A stretch of DNA of 64,000 nucleotides from Bradyrhizobium rifense (GTDB lineage Bacteria; Pseudomonadota; Alphaproteobacteria; Rhizobiales; Xanthobacteraceae). A model generated the notes under the pieces. It was given only the letters and a program-made list of their open reading frames with translations, did not search any database and had not been told where the DNA came from. The stretch spans positions 52,708-116,707 of the forward strand of contig NZ_VSSS01000060.1 of assembly GCF_008123425.1 (NCBI RefSeq), written 5' to 3'. Position numbers and translations under genes: made by a program. The number at the start of each line of letters is the position of its first letter. The first letter of the stretch is position 1. Below, piece after piece: positions 17,536-25,436 of the stretch.

Positions 17536-18060
17536 ATGAAGGATATGTTGGTTCAGGTCGAGCCGCTGATCCCCGCCCTCCGCCGCTATGCGCGCGCCCT
17601 CGTGCGCAACCGCGCGAACGCGGACGATCTTGTGCAGGACTGCCTGGAGCGCGCTGTCAGCCGCTGGCATCAGAGGCGGGACGGGAGCGTGCGCGCCTGG
17701 CTGTTCACGATCCTGCACAACCTCGCGACGGATCAATTCCGTCAGGCGTCGTCGCGCGGCAGGCATGTGCCGATCGAGGAAGCGGGTGAGGGCGAGTTTC
17801 GCGGGGCTGCCGCGCAGGAGCATCGGCTCATGTATCAAGACGTACTGGACAAGCTTGCGAAACTGCCGGGCGAGCAGCGGGCCGTACTGCTGCTGGTTGC
17901 GGTCGAGGATCTTTCCTATGCGGAGGCTGCGAAGGTATTGAACGTCCCGATTGGCACCGTGATGTCGCGCCTGTCGCGGGCACGCGAGAGGTTGCAGCAG
18001 GAGCTCGACGGCGTCGCTGGTGCGCCAGGGAACGTGGTGACGATGCGGAGGCTGACATGA
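17536..18060 (+). CDS. ECF RNA polymerase sigma factor
   Basis: 174 residues, RpoE-type extracytoplasmic function sigma factor. Region 2: YARALVRNRANADDLVQDCL, then WLFTILHNLATDQFRQ. Region 4: RAVLLLVAVEDLSYAEAAKVL and VPIGTVMSRLSRARERL. There is no region 1 or 3, as expected for ECF. It overlaps the anti-sigma gene by 4 bases (ATGA), the usual coupling for this pair. Size and context fit the alphaproteobacterial ECF26-like group, to which I believe the sulfite-responsive RpoE1/RpoE4 of Sinorhizobium belong; that subgroup placement is an inference. Confidence 0.92.
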   Translation: MKDMLVQVEPLIPALRRYARALVRNRANADDLVQDCLERAVSRWHQRRDGSVRAWLFTILHNLATDQFRQASSRGRHVPIEEAGEGEFRGAAAQEHRLMYQDVLDKLAKLPGEQRAVLLLVAVEDLSYAEAAKVLNVPIGTVMSRLSRARERLQQELDGVAGAPGNVVTMRRLT

Positions 18061-18830
18061 ACAACCGGCCGATCACGGAAGACGACCTCCATGCCTATGT
18101 GGATGATGTGCTCGAGCCGGAGCGTCGAGCGGAAGTCGGCTCCTACCTTGCCGATCATCCGGACGTCGCCAAGCGCGTCGCCGGCTTTGCCGATCAGCGC
18201 GAGCTGTTGCGCGCGTCGCTGGCGCCGATTGCTGACGAGCCGTTGCCACCCGAGCTGAACCTCTCACGCATTGTCGAGGGTCGGAGGCGTCGTTCCCCGC
18301 CGGCATGGTGGGCGATCGCGGCGATGCTGCTGCTGAGCGTGGGCGGGTTTGGCGGCTGGGTAATGCGCGGCTCGTTGGAGGCGCCATCTGGCGGACTGGC
18401 CGCACTCGCGCAGGAAGCGGCTTATTCCTACAATGTCTACGCACCGGATCGGATCCGCCCCGTCGAGGTGCGAGCATCCGACACCACGCAGCTCGTCCAA
18501 TGGATCTCGAGTCGGCTCAACCGGCCTGTCAAGGTGCCGGATCTGGCGGATTCAGGCTACCGGCTGATGGGTGGGCGCCTGGTCGCGACCCAGCACGGAC
18601 CGGCCGCAATGTTCATGTATGACGACGACCACGGCAGCCGGGTTGTCGTGCTGACGCGGCCGATGAGCAGCGCCGACCAGAACGCACCAATGACAGCACA
18701 GTCAAACAGCGGCGCCACCGGGTTTGCCTGGGCGGACGACGGCATTGGCTATAGTCTTGTGGGCCCGGCGCCGACGAACTCGCTGAAGGCGATCGCGAAT
18801 GAGGTTCGCAGGCAGGCGCGCGCCATCTGA
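18057..18830 (+). CDS. Membrane anti-sigma factor (cysteine-free RsiW-like)
   Basis: 257 residues. N-terminal cytoplasmic sigma-binding part: DLHAYVDDVLEPERRAEVGS, YLADHPDVAKRVAGF. The HxxxCxxC zinc motif of classical ZAS domains is absent; only the His remains, as in many alphaproteobacterial homologues. One membrane segment lies at residues ~82-103 (WAIAAMLLLSVGGFGGW), then a periplasmic sensor part of about 150 residues (SYNVYAPDRIRPVEV, GYRLMGGRLVATQHGPAAMF). It holds the upstream sigma factor inactive until a periplasmic signal arrives. Confidence 0.88.
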   Translation: MNNRPITEDDLHAYVDDVLEPERRAEVGSYLADHPDVAKRVAGFADQRELLRASLAPIADEPLPPELNLSRIVEGRRRRSPPAWWAIAAMLLLSVGGFGGWVMRGSLEAPSGGLAALAQEAAYSYNVYAPDRIRPVEVRASDTTQLVQWISSRLNRPVKVPDLADSGYRLMGGRLVATQHGPAAMFMYDDDHGSRVVVLTRPMSSADQNAPMTAQSNSGATGFAWADDGIGYSLVGPAPTNSLKAIANEVRRQARAI

Positions 18831-18953
18831 ATCGGCGGCCTCACGTGTGGCGGACCGCCTCCCCATGCGCTCACCCTTATTGAACAAGAATTCAGGATGT
18901 CGGGCCGTGTAGAACGGGCGTTGCTCCCTATCTCTAACGAGAGAGGACCGATC

Positions 18954-19190
18954 ATGACGACAACCAAATTTGTGACTGCCGCCTTCGTAACTGTAGGGCT
19001 TGCGATTGCGCCCTTTGCTGCGGAAGCGAAGAGCTACACGTATTTGAGGCACGATGTGTCGACAATGCAATCTGCTGCCTATGGGACGTCCGGACTGTCG
19101 ACATCGCCATCCGGGACCTATGGGACATCCGGAACGTCTGTCGGAACTGTCACCGCACCCTCGTGGGGTCGTACAACTGGCCTTCGGTAG
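18954..19190 (+). CDS. Small exported protein with GTSG repeats
   Basis: 78 residues from ATG 18954 (GAGAGG ribosome site 7 bases before). Signal peptide MTTTKFVTAAFVTVGLAIAP then AEA-KS cleavage. The mature part contains two copies of YGTSG (AAYGTSGLS and GTYGTSGTS) in a Ser/Gly/Thr-rich context and ends WGRTTGLR. It resembles the other small exported proteins of this window in composition. Function unknown. Confidence 0.6.
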   Translation: MTTTKFVTAAFVTVGLAIAPFAAEAKSYTYLRHDVSTMQSAAYGTSGLSTSPSGTYGTSGTSVGTVTAPSWGRTTGLR

Positions 19191-19549
19191 GCGTGACAAA
19201 CGCAGTGCCCACTTGGCGCAACACCAATCCTTCTGTTCGCAGGTAGCGAGAACTGCCGCCACGTCTCGAAGCTCGTTGCGGAGGCATGCGCCCCGTCGAC
19301 GAGCACGGATCGGCGTTGACCGATGGTCTGGCCGAGACGCGACGCCTCGCATGCCGTGTGGTGTCATCGCCGCGAGCTGAGTCCCCACGCGAATTCGGTC
19401 GCCGTGCCAGCGAATGAATTCGTATTTAATCGAAATCTGAGCGCGGACTCATACTTCCACTCTATCGACAACGTTGCGCGCGGTTCCAAAACCAGGTTGT
19501 GCGGTCCGTGATTGATTTGTCGAGTGCCCGCAGCCCAGGAGTTCCGGCA
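19191..19549. other. Intergenic, no gene supported
   Basis: About 360 bases with short frames on both strands but none with a ribosome site and protein-like composition. A patch near 19420-19460 is AT-richer and could hold a promoter for the small frame at 19550. Confidence 0.4.
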
Positions 19550-19768
19550 ATGTGCTCTTTTCATCAGTTCAGCGCCTTCGCGGCTTCGCGCGGCGAAGGT
19601 CTTCACCCGAAATTGCGCGCGTTGCTCGAACGGGCGGCCGCATTGCCATTTTCGGAGGTCTCGCTGCGTCATGATGGTCTGGTTCAGGCTGGGCCGGATC
19701 CGGAGTCGGAAATCGCATCGTCGCGCGCCAATGTCGTTCTGCTCTCGCGACAGCCGGCCAATCAGTAA
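19550..19768 (+). CDS. Possible small protein of 72 residues
   Basis: ATG at 19550 preceded by AGGAG with 8-base spacing. The product (start MCSFHQFSAFAAS, then HPKLRALLERAAALPFSEVS) has plausible composition but matches no family I know, and the opposite strand is also open. Offered as a candidate only. Confidence 0.3.
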   Translation: MCSFHQFSAFAASRGEGLHPKLRALLERAAALPFSEVSLRHDGLVQAGPDPESEIASSRANVVLLSRQPANQ

Positions 19769-19849
19769 GCGCGCCTGAATGGAGTTTTAATGGTGACGGG
19801 TTGACCGCTCCCTACTTCTAAATCGTGCGTACAATGTAAGGAGACGACC

Positions 19850-19951
19850 ATGAACGCCACCACATCGACATCTGCGTTCGCGACCAACAATGACGAATGG
19901 ATCAGTTGTTCTCACTGGGGCATGTTTGCGCTACCCCGAAAGGCGCGCTGA
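19850..19951 (+). CDS. 33-residue open frame with a strong ribosome site (leader or truncated gene)
   Basis: ATG at 19850 directly after aaggagacgacc, the best Shine-Dalgarno sequence in the region. It encodes MNATTSTSAFATNNDEWISC and a further 13 residues, ending at 19951. The next gene (symporter, 20002) has no good ribosome site of its own, so this could be a leader that couples to it, an independent small protein, or the start of a gene cut by deletion. Confidence 0.35.
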   Translation: MNATTSTSAFATNNDEWISCSHWGMFALPRKAR

Positions 19952-20001
19952 CTTCGCGATCGCGCTAGTTCAAAGCCGGTCCCGGCGAACAGATCATCAG
20001 C

Positions 20002-21012
20002 ATGTCTCGACCCAAGTTCCTGCCTGAGAACTTCACCCTGGCGTTGATCGCGACCGTCGTCGCGGCAAGCGAGCTGCCATGCCGCGGCACGGCGGCGCTG
20101 GTGGTGGATCACCTCACCGACCTCGCCATTGCCTTGCTGTTCTTCCTGCATGGAGCAAAGCTGTCGCGCGAAGCCGTGATCGCTGCGGCAGGTCACTGGC
20201 GGCTGCATGCCCTGGTGCTGCTGACGACATTCGTGCTGTTTCCGCTGTTCGGCCTGGCTTTCAGGCCGATCCTGTCTCAGCTTGCGACGCCGACGCTCTA
20301 CGCCGGCATCTTGTTTCTCTGTACTCTGCCGTCCACGGTCCAATCCTCGATCGCCTTCACCGCCATCGCGAAGGGCAACGTTCCGGCGGCGATTTGCAGC
20401 GCCTCGGCTTCAAGCATCATCGGCATCTTTGTCACGCCGCTCGTGGCAGGCCTCGTGCTTTCAAATCACGGCGGCGCGGCCTCAGGCTGGGATGCGATCG
20501 GGCAGATCACGTTGCAGTTGTTCGTGCCGTTTGTCTGCGGACAGCTGCTCCAGCCGCTCATTGGCGAATGGATTGGGCGTCACGACGGCATCGTTGGCGC
20601 GGTCGACCAGGGCTCGATCCTGCTCATTGTCTATTCCGCCTTCAGCGCGGCCGTCAGCGAGGGCTTGTGGCATCAGGTTCCGCCAGCTGCGCTCGCGGGG
20701 CTGGTCGTCGCCGACGGCATCCTTCTTGGCGCCGCCCTGATCACGACCGGACTTCTCGGCAAATGGCTGGGCTTCGATCGTGCCGATCGAGTGGCCATTA
20801 TCTTCTGTGGCTCGAAGAAGAGCCTGTCCCAGGGCGTTACCATGGCCAAGGTGATCTTTGCTTCCCACGCGGTGGGCGCGGTGATCCTCCCGCTCATGGT
20901 CTTCCATCAGGTTCAACTGATGGTCTGCGCGGCGTTGGCCCAGCGATGGGGCCGTCGCGCTGAGCTCTCTGCGCCCGCCTCAGCCGACACAGGGTCCGTC
21001 GTGATGCGCTGA
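20002..21012 (+). CDS. Bile acid:sodium symporter family protein (SLC10A7-like)
   Basis: 336 residues, about ten membrane helices. The SBF-like family (PF13593 type) is shown by the early ALLFFLHGAKLSREAV, then LCTLPSTVQSSIAFTAIAKGNV, and CGSKKSLSQGVTMAKVIF toward the C-terminus. These proteins move organic anions or unknown solutes with sodium across the inner membrane; the bacterial substrates are mostly undefined. The ATG at 20002 starts close to the family N-terminus (SRPKFLPENFTLALIATVV). It is followed by a frameshifted FMN reductase on the same strand. Confidence 0.88.
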   Translation: MSRPKFLPENFTLALIATVVAASELPCRGTAALVVDHLTDLAIALLFFLHGAKLSREAVIAAAGHWRLHALVLLTTFVLFPLFGLAFRPILSQLATPTLYAGILFLCTLPSTVQSSIAFTAIAKGNVPAAICSASASSIIGIFVTPLVAGLVLSNHGGAASGWDAIGQITLQLFVPFVCGQLLQPLIGEWIGRHDGIVGAVDQGSILLIVYSAFSAAVSEGLWHQVPPAALAGLVVADGILLGAALITTGLLGKWLGFDRADRVAIIFCGSKKSLSQGVTMAKVIFASHAVGAVILPLMVFHQVQLMVCAALAQRWGRRAELSAPASADTGSVVMR

Positions 21013-21212
21013 CGAAAGCCGTCCCGACGGTTTTCAACTGCCCATGAAAGGGATAGGGCCGATCGGCGTCTTTGGGCTCTTGGACGGATTCGGGCAAATT
21101 GAAAAGGAGGCCGCCAATCCGTGCCTTATCTCTTTAGGCGGTGGTCACAATCGAAAACTCCGGCAAGGACGATTGCCGATGTGGCCGATCAGTGCAGCGC
21201 GATGGAGATCGT

Positions 21213-21792
21213 ATGACGTCTGTAGTCCCGACCCGTCTTGTTGGGCTACCTGGTAGTCTCCGCAAGGGGTCTTTTTCGCGCGCGACCCTCGCCGGTTTGC
21301 GCGATAGCCTTCCATGCAGGACAAGCCTCGAGCTCTTGAGTCCGGAGCTTCCACTCTACAATGAGGATGAGGATGGAAATCATGCTCCCCTCGAGGTGCG
21401 GCAGTTCCGGAATGCGGTGGCGTACAGCGCCGGCTTGATCATCGTCACACCGGAATACAACCACGATGCCAGGGGTCCTTAAAAATGCGCTGGACTGGGC
21501 GTCCCGCCCATATGGGAAGTCCGTTCTGATCGACAAGCCAGTCTTGGTGATATCGGTGTCCCCAGCCTTCACCGGTGGTGTTCGCGCCCACGCGCAGGTC
21601 AACGAGACGCTGCTTTCAATCCCAGCTCGCCTCGTTGGCGGTGCGCAGGTCGTCATCGGAAACATCGCGGAAAAGGTGTCGGACGGGGTACTGGATCAAT
21701 CGTTCCTCAGCTTTGCAATGCAGCCCGTCGATCGATTGATCGAGCTTTCACGAAGCGCCACGGCACTGGCCGCGATCGGGGCGGTTCGGTGA
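21213..21792 (+). pseudogene. NADPH-dependent FMN reductase, broken by a frameshift
   Basis: The first frame (ATG 21213, GGAG site before it) encodes VVPTRLVGLPGSLRKGSFSR, the flavodoxin-like phosphate loop, and runs to TPEYNHDARGP and a stop at 21482. The next frame carries on from MPGVLKNALDWASRPYG to 21792. In the family these are contiguous (TPEYNHS-PGVLKNALDW), so the join at ~21465 needs two missing bases or one extra. About 190 residues in total, the normal length. It would reduce FMN or quinones. Either decayed or a sequencing error. Confidence 0.82.
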
Positions 21793-22240
21793 GGCCCGGG
21801 TCGCCAAGGCTATCTGGAAGAACAGTAGGTTGAAGCAGAACGAATCTGACCTTTGCCTTGGGGCAAACTCCTACGCTTCCAATCGCGACGCGAAGGGCGT
21901 TGGTCACCGTCCGTGAAGCCGCACTACCATTTGGTGGATAGCGAGGCAATATGCGGCGCCAACGAAGCGCTATGGTCGTGCGACGAATGCCTATTTTCAG
22001 TCTGACAGGCCCGGTGGTGCGACAGCAAGTCATTGATTGTTCTTAACCCGTCGCTGACTCTTAATTAGCCGCTTTATGGGGATCTTCAGATGCTTACTTC
22101 AAGGGGCTTGCATGCGTGATAGCGCGCGCCATTCCTAAGCGAATCTGAACGGCAGCCGCGTTGCTCAATCGATCGCTGCCCCATTTTCATTTGGAAACAG
22201 TAGCCAACCTATTGAAATTACTGGAGCGTGTTTTGACCAT
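21793..22240. other. Intergenic, no gene supported
   Basis: About 450 bases of lower GC with short frames only. No ribosome site with a credible frame and no hairpin followed by a T run was seen. It separates the FMN reductase remnant from the tRNA-derived repeat. Confidence 0.45.
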
Positions 22241-22328
22241 TTTTTCCAAATGCGCCTTGAAATCACTAGATAATCAAGCGAATTTTGATTCCGCCATTCG
22301 GAGGTTCGATCCCTCCCGCCCCAGCCAG
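22241..22328 (+). repeat. tRNA-Gln 3'-end repeat, copy 1 (candidate attachment site)
   Basis: Bases 22289-22328 match the 3' half of a tRNA-Gln: anticodon-stem 3' strand, variable region, T arm (ggaggttcgatccctcc), acceptor strand cgcccca, discriminator G and CCA. The 5' half is missing, so it is not a functional tRNA. The same 40 bases recur exactly at 25305-25344, and the 48 bases before them are also similar in both places, giving two 88-base direct repeats with no gap. Phage-type integrases use tRNA 3' ends as attachment sites, which is the likely origin. Confidence 0.75.
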
Positions 22329-22354
22329 CTGATATTGCTCGTCAAATTGCCTTC

Positions 22355-23311
22355 TCAACTCGGCCTTTGCGGCTTGCTGCTGTTTGGTGATGGGACCGCC
22401 GAGGCTTGCCGTTCCTTTGCTTCGTAATATTCAGCCGAGAACTTGATGGACCATCGCGCGAAGAACGAACGCAATTCCTGAGTGGGCTTCTCGACGCCGA
22501 GATGCTCTGCGACATGCGCCTCGCGCAACCACCTCACCGCCGACGTGAGGCCGGCAATGCGCTCGAGCCTCTCAACCGCCGCGACCCCGGCGATCTCTGC
22601 CTGCCGATAGCGAAGGCCGACCTTCCTGATCACATGCACGCGCTTGATGATGTCGTAGCCCCTGCAGACGAGCTGAACGAAGGGATGTTTTCTGGCCTGC
22701 GGCCAGGCTGCCGGATAGACCGGTAGCACCAGAAGCTTGCTCTTCGCGATGACCGTTGCGAGCGGATGCAGGAGTTGCATCCAGGCTGGCCAGGATGTGA
22801 CCTTGGCAAGCAATATCGCGTGCATCGCCGTTGCCGCACCGAAAGAGATCGGCAGCCAAAGGACCGCGCACAGGATCACGAGCAATGCGGCGTTCGGCGT
22901 GAGATGTCGGCAGGTTCTGAACACCCATGCCATGCCGCCTTCAAAGGCATCATGCACAGCATGTTCGAACGCTCGATAGCTGATCTTCCGCCGGAACCAC
23001 AACCAGTTTCGGCGAATCGATCTACCCCACTGTCGACGCTTCGCGGCGGACAGGGGAAGAAAGCGCACCGCACCATCGATGACAGTAACGATGGCATCGC
23101 CGACAAACCTGGCCGCGAAGAGCGGAAGCCAGACAATCTGCATTGCAAAAGGGAAGGCGTAGTCAAGCATCCGCATCAAGATCGAAAGAACGAAACGCAG
23201 GATCTTGTTCGTGGCGAGCGCGACAACAACAAGCGGGATGATGATCACATCGTCGAGCGCACCGCGAAAGCGGCTTTCCTCGGTCCATGCCGGGTGACGA
23301 CCATCGGTCAC
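22355..23311 (-). CDS. Conserved membrane protein of unknown function
   Basis: 318 residues. Hydrophobic segments at ~22-50 (VIIIPLVVVALATNKILRF), ~55-80 (FAMQIVWLPLFAARFVGDAI) and ~140-165 (ALLVILCAVLWLPISFGAAT), with basic loops (AAKRRQWGRSIRRNWLWFRR) between. The C-terminal third is soluble and charged (YRQAEIAGVAAVERLERIAG) and may form a helical bundle. No family name recognised. It lies between the two tRNA-Gln repeats and is transcribed toward the first. Confidence 0.65.
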   Translation of the reverse strand: MTDGRHPAWTEESRFRGALDDVIIIPLVVVALATNKILRFVLSILMRMLDYAFPFAMQIVWLPLFAARFVGDAIVTVIDGAVRFLPLSAAKRRQWGRSIRRNWLWFRRKISYRAFEHAVHDAFEGGMAWVFRTCRHLTPNAALLVILCAVLWLPISFGAATAMHAILLAKVTSWPAWMQLLHPLATVIAKSKLLVLPVYPAAWPQARKHPFVQLVCRGYDIIKRVHVIRKVGLRYRQAEIAGVAAVERLERIAGLTSAVRWLREAHVAEHLGVEKPTQELRSFFARWSIKFSAEYYEAKERQASAVPSPNSSKPQRPS

Positions 23312-23425
23312 GGTGCACCGTCCGGGCTGAGTGCCGCCTCAGATTAGCACGTTGCAAGCTCGAGCGGGGCCTCAGGTACCAGTCGGTGGGCGACAGCGAG
23401 CACTCCGCACAAGAGGCCAGTTCGC

Positions 23426-23593
23426 ATGACCCGCGTTAACCCTGTCTCTGATCTTGTCCCGTGGCCGCGCCGGCTGGTTCAGTTCTGCCGCCAAGCCGCC
23501 TTATTGGATGTCTGCAATTGGTCTCCGATTTTCGCGAGCTTATTTTTCGGCTTTGAACGAGGCGTCTCGTTCGGGAAGCGTGAAATCAGATGA
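23426..23593 (+). CDS. 55-residue protein translationally coupled to the next gene
   Basis: ATG at 23426 with an AAGAGG ribosome site 10 bases before. It encodes MTRVNPVSDLVPWPRRLVQF, a hydrophobic patch (SPIFASLFFGF) and ends FGKREIR; its TGA overlaps the ATG of the following gene (ATGA). Such coupling is good evidence that it is translated. No known family. Confidence 0.45.
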   Translation: MTRVNPVSDLVPWPRRLVQFCRQAALLDVCNWSPIFASLFFGFERGVSFGKREIR

Positions 23594-24051
23594 AGGCGGC
23601 TCTCATCCTCGTTGGCTTCGGTACACTCGCGATGATGGAGCTTGAGACAGCGCCGCGCATGACAAAGCCCGTGAACGCGCCGCCCGTTCAGGCGACCGTC
23701 GGGTTACGCGTCTCAGCCGATACGCTGACGACGGCAGACCGGCTCGAAACCCCGCACATGCAATTTGAGGCGCCTCCGCAGGCGGTCGCCTTGAGCGAAC
23801 CGATGCCTCGGCCGGATCAAACGGCGACTGTTGCGCAAGGGCCTTTGAAGATCATCGAGCCACACCAGCGCACCGCAAGCGAGGGAAAATTCGCGGTCAT
23901 GCTGCCTAGACCTCGGCCCGCGCAGGGAACGTCCAAGGCAATTGCGAATGCCAAGCGCGCCAAACCAGTCGCGGAGGTCAAGCCCTGCCGGCCAGGCGTC
24001 TTCGATGGCTTGTTCAAGGCATTGAACCTGTCAACGGGCTGTCAGAGCTAG
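23590..24051 (+). CDS. Exported or membrane-anchored hypothetical protein
   Basis: 153 residues. A short hydrophobic N-terminus (MKAALILVGFGTLAMMELE) may be a signal or anchor. Next is a Pro/Thr/Gln-rich disordered stretch (~25-125) with a basic patch (AIANAKRAKPVAEVK), and a C-terminal motif CRPGVFDGLFKALNLSTGC with two cysteines 18 residues apart. Similar short proteins ending FDGLFKAL-L-T-C occur in Bradyrhizobium as far as I recall. Overlaps the 55-residue gene by 4 bases. Function unknown. Confidence 0.6.
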   Translation: MKAALILVGFGTLAMMELETAPRMTKPVNAPPVQATVGLRVSADTLTTADRLETPHMQFEAPPQAVALSEPMPRPDQTATVAQGPLKIIEPHQRTASEGKFAVMLPRPRPAQGTSKAIANAKRAKPVAEVKPCRPGVFDGLFKALNLSTGCQS

Positions 24052-24138
24052 CCCCAACCCCGCGCGTGCGTTAGAGCAAACACGCCGTGCCGACGAAACC
24101 CGGCAGCCTCGCCCGGACGAACCGCGGCCACGGCGGAT

Positions 24139-25161
24139 TCACGCGGCCACGCTATCAATCGAGCGGCGTATCACCTGGCGCACCTCCGCATTCGACAGGA
24201 ACAGGTCGTGGTTGATAACGCCCCAGCCTGCCTCGGACGCATCGACCACGCGCACCCCGAGCCCTTCGATGGCGGTCTTCTCGGCAGCGCCGACCCTTGT
24301 CATCCCACCAGCGATTTGCCCCGACAACGCCAGCGCGCGGTCGTTCGTTGCGGCGATGACGGTGATCTTGCGCGAAAGCGGACCGATGCGGTTGATCGAC
24401 GACGAGAACACGTCCATGTCGATGTCCGGCGCGGCGAACACCACGGCACCGATCTTGCCCGCAACGGCGTCACCAGATCGCGCATAGAGCTGGCGCAGGC
24501 TTTCGAGCGTGAGCATGGTTCCCATGCTGTGCGCGACGATGTGGACCCGGCCGGCGCTTGAACTCGTCACGACAGATTGCAGCACGCGTTCGAAGCCGTC
24601 GCGGGACCACATTGCGCTGTCGCGGTCATAGGCATAGTCGAACAGTCCAGCCTTCGAGGGCCAGGAGAATACCATTGTCTGGCCGCGGAACCTGATCCCA
24701 TCGGAGAGATGCGCAGCATCGAGCGCCGCTGTCTCGAATGTCTGCTTGAAACCGTGCACGTAGATGAGAACATCTGGTCCGCCGCCGGCCTGCGCGACAA
24801 GACTGCCGACATCGCCCGATACCGGCTCGACCCCATCAAGACGCCAATCGTCAAGTCCGGCTGCAGCCAGAGAGAAACGGCTGTCACCAGGCGGCACGAG
24901 CTTCGCTCGTGCGACGGTCATCGTAGGAGCCCGCTCCGGCCCGAACCACGGCTTCGACCGGCCGCCGTTCACCGGCTTGCGCGTGGTTACGACGAGCAAC
25001 GTAGGGTCGACCGAGAGCGACGAAGCGTCGTAGCGTGCGCCGGTAGCACCCAAGCTGGCGCATCCGCCCAGCGCGACAACGCAGGCTGAGGACGCAAGCC
25101 CGCCAAGGAGCGCACGGCGGGACGCAATCACTTCGTGTTGCACTAAACGTTGGATGATCAC
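24139..25161 (-). CDS. Alpha/beta hydrolase (DUF900 type) with Tat/lipoprotein signal
   Basis: 340 residues. The N-terminus has SRRALLGGLASSACVVALGGC: a twin-arginine and a lipobox-like end, so it is likely anchored in the cell envelope. Core alpha/beta hydrolase features are VLIYVHGFKQTFETAA (oxyanion loop), VFSWPS, and the nucleophile elbow HIVAHSMGT (Ser212). Asp in FAAPDIDMDVF and His in NHDLFLSN can complete the triad. This matches the PF05990 family of unknown substrate. It lies between the tRNA-derived repeats. Confidence 0.82.
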   Translation of the reverse strand: MIIQRLVQHEVIASRRALLGGLASSACVVALGGCASLGATGARYDASSLSVDPTLLVVTTRKPVNGGRSKPWFGPERAPTMTVARAKLVPPGDSRFSLAAAGLDDWRLDGVEPVSGDVGSLVAQAGGGPDVLIYVHGFKQTFETAALDAAHLSDGIRFRGQTMVFSWPSKAGLFDYAYDRDSAMWSRDGFERVLQSVVTSSSAGRVHIVAHSMGTMLTLESLRQLYARSGDAVAGKIGAVVFAAPDIDMDVFSSSINRIGPLSRKITVIAATNDRALALSGQIAGGMTRVGAAEKTAIEGLGVRVVDASEAGWGVINHDLFLSNAEVRQVIRRSIDSVAA

Positions 25162-25256
25162 GCAGAACCTTCAGGAACTGCCCCCTGGGGGAGCCCGCCC
25201 CCTGCGCGTTCCTGAATGACGATGGCGGCGAGAAAAGGGCGGGTGCCGCACGCCGC

Positions 25257-25344
25257 TTTTTCCAAATGCGGATTGAAATCGTCGAACAATCAAACAGGTC
25301 TTTGTTCCGCCATTCGGAGGTTCGATCCCTCCCGCCCCAGCCAG
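25257..25344 (+). repeat. tRNA-Gln 3'-end repeat, copy 2 (candidate attachment site)
   Basis: Same orientation and length as copy 1 at 22241-22328. Bases 25305-25344 are identical to 22289-22328, including the T arm and CCA; the preceding 48 bases share blocks such as tttttccaaatgcg and ttgaaatc. With copy 1 it brackets about 2.9 kb. No integrase lies between, so a mobile origin is inferred only from the site type. Confidence 0.75.
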
Positions 25345-25436
25345 GCGCAACGCCCGGGCAGGTTGCCACCCCGACCGGATCATGTAGTTGCCTTGGAGCA
25401 CCCGACGGAACTATTCCAGTCGCGATCGCGGCGGCT

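Noticed and set aside
22289..22328. tRNA gene call
   Set aside because: Only the 3' half of tRNA-Gln is present here and at 25305; no 5' acceptor strand (tggggcg) or D arm upstream.
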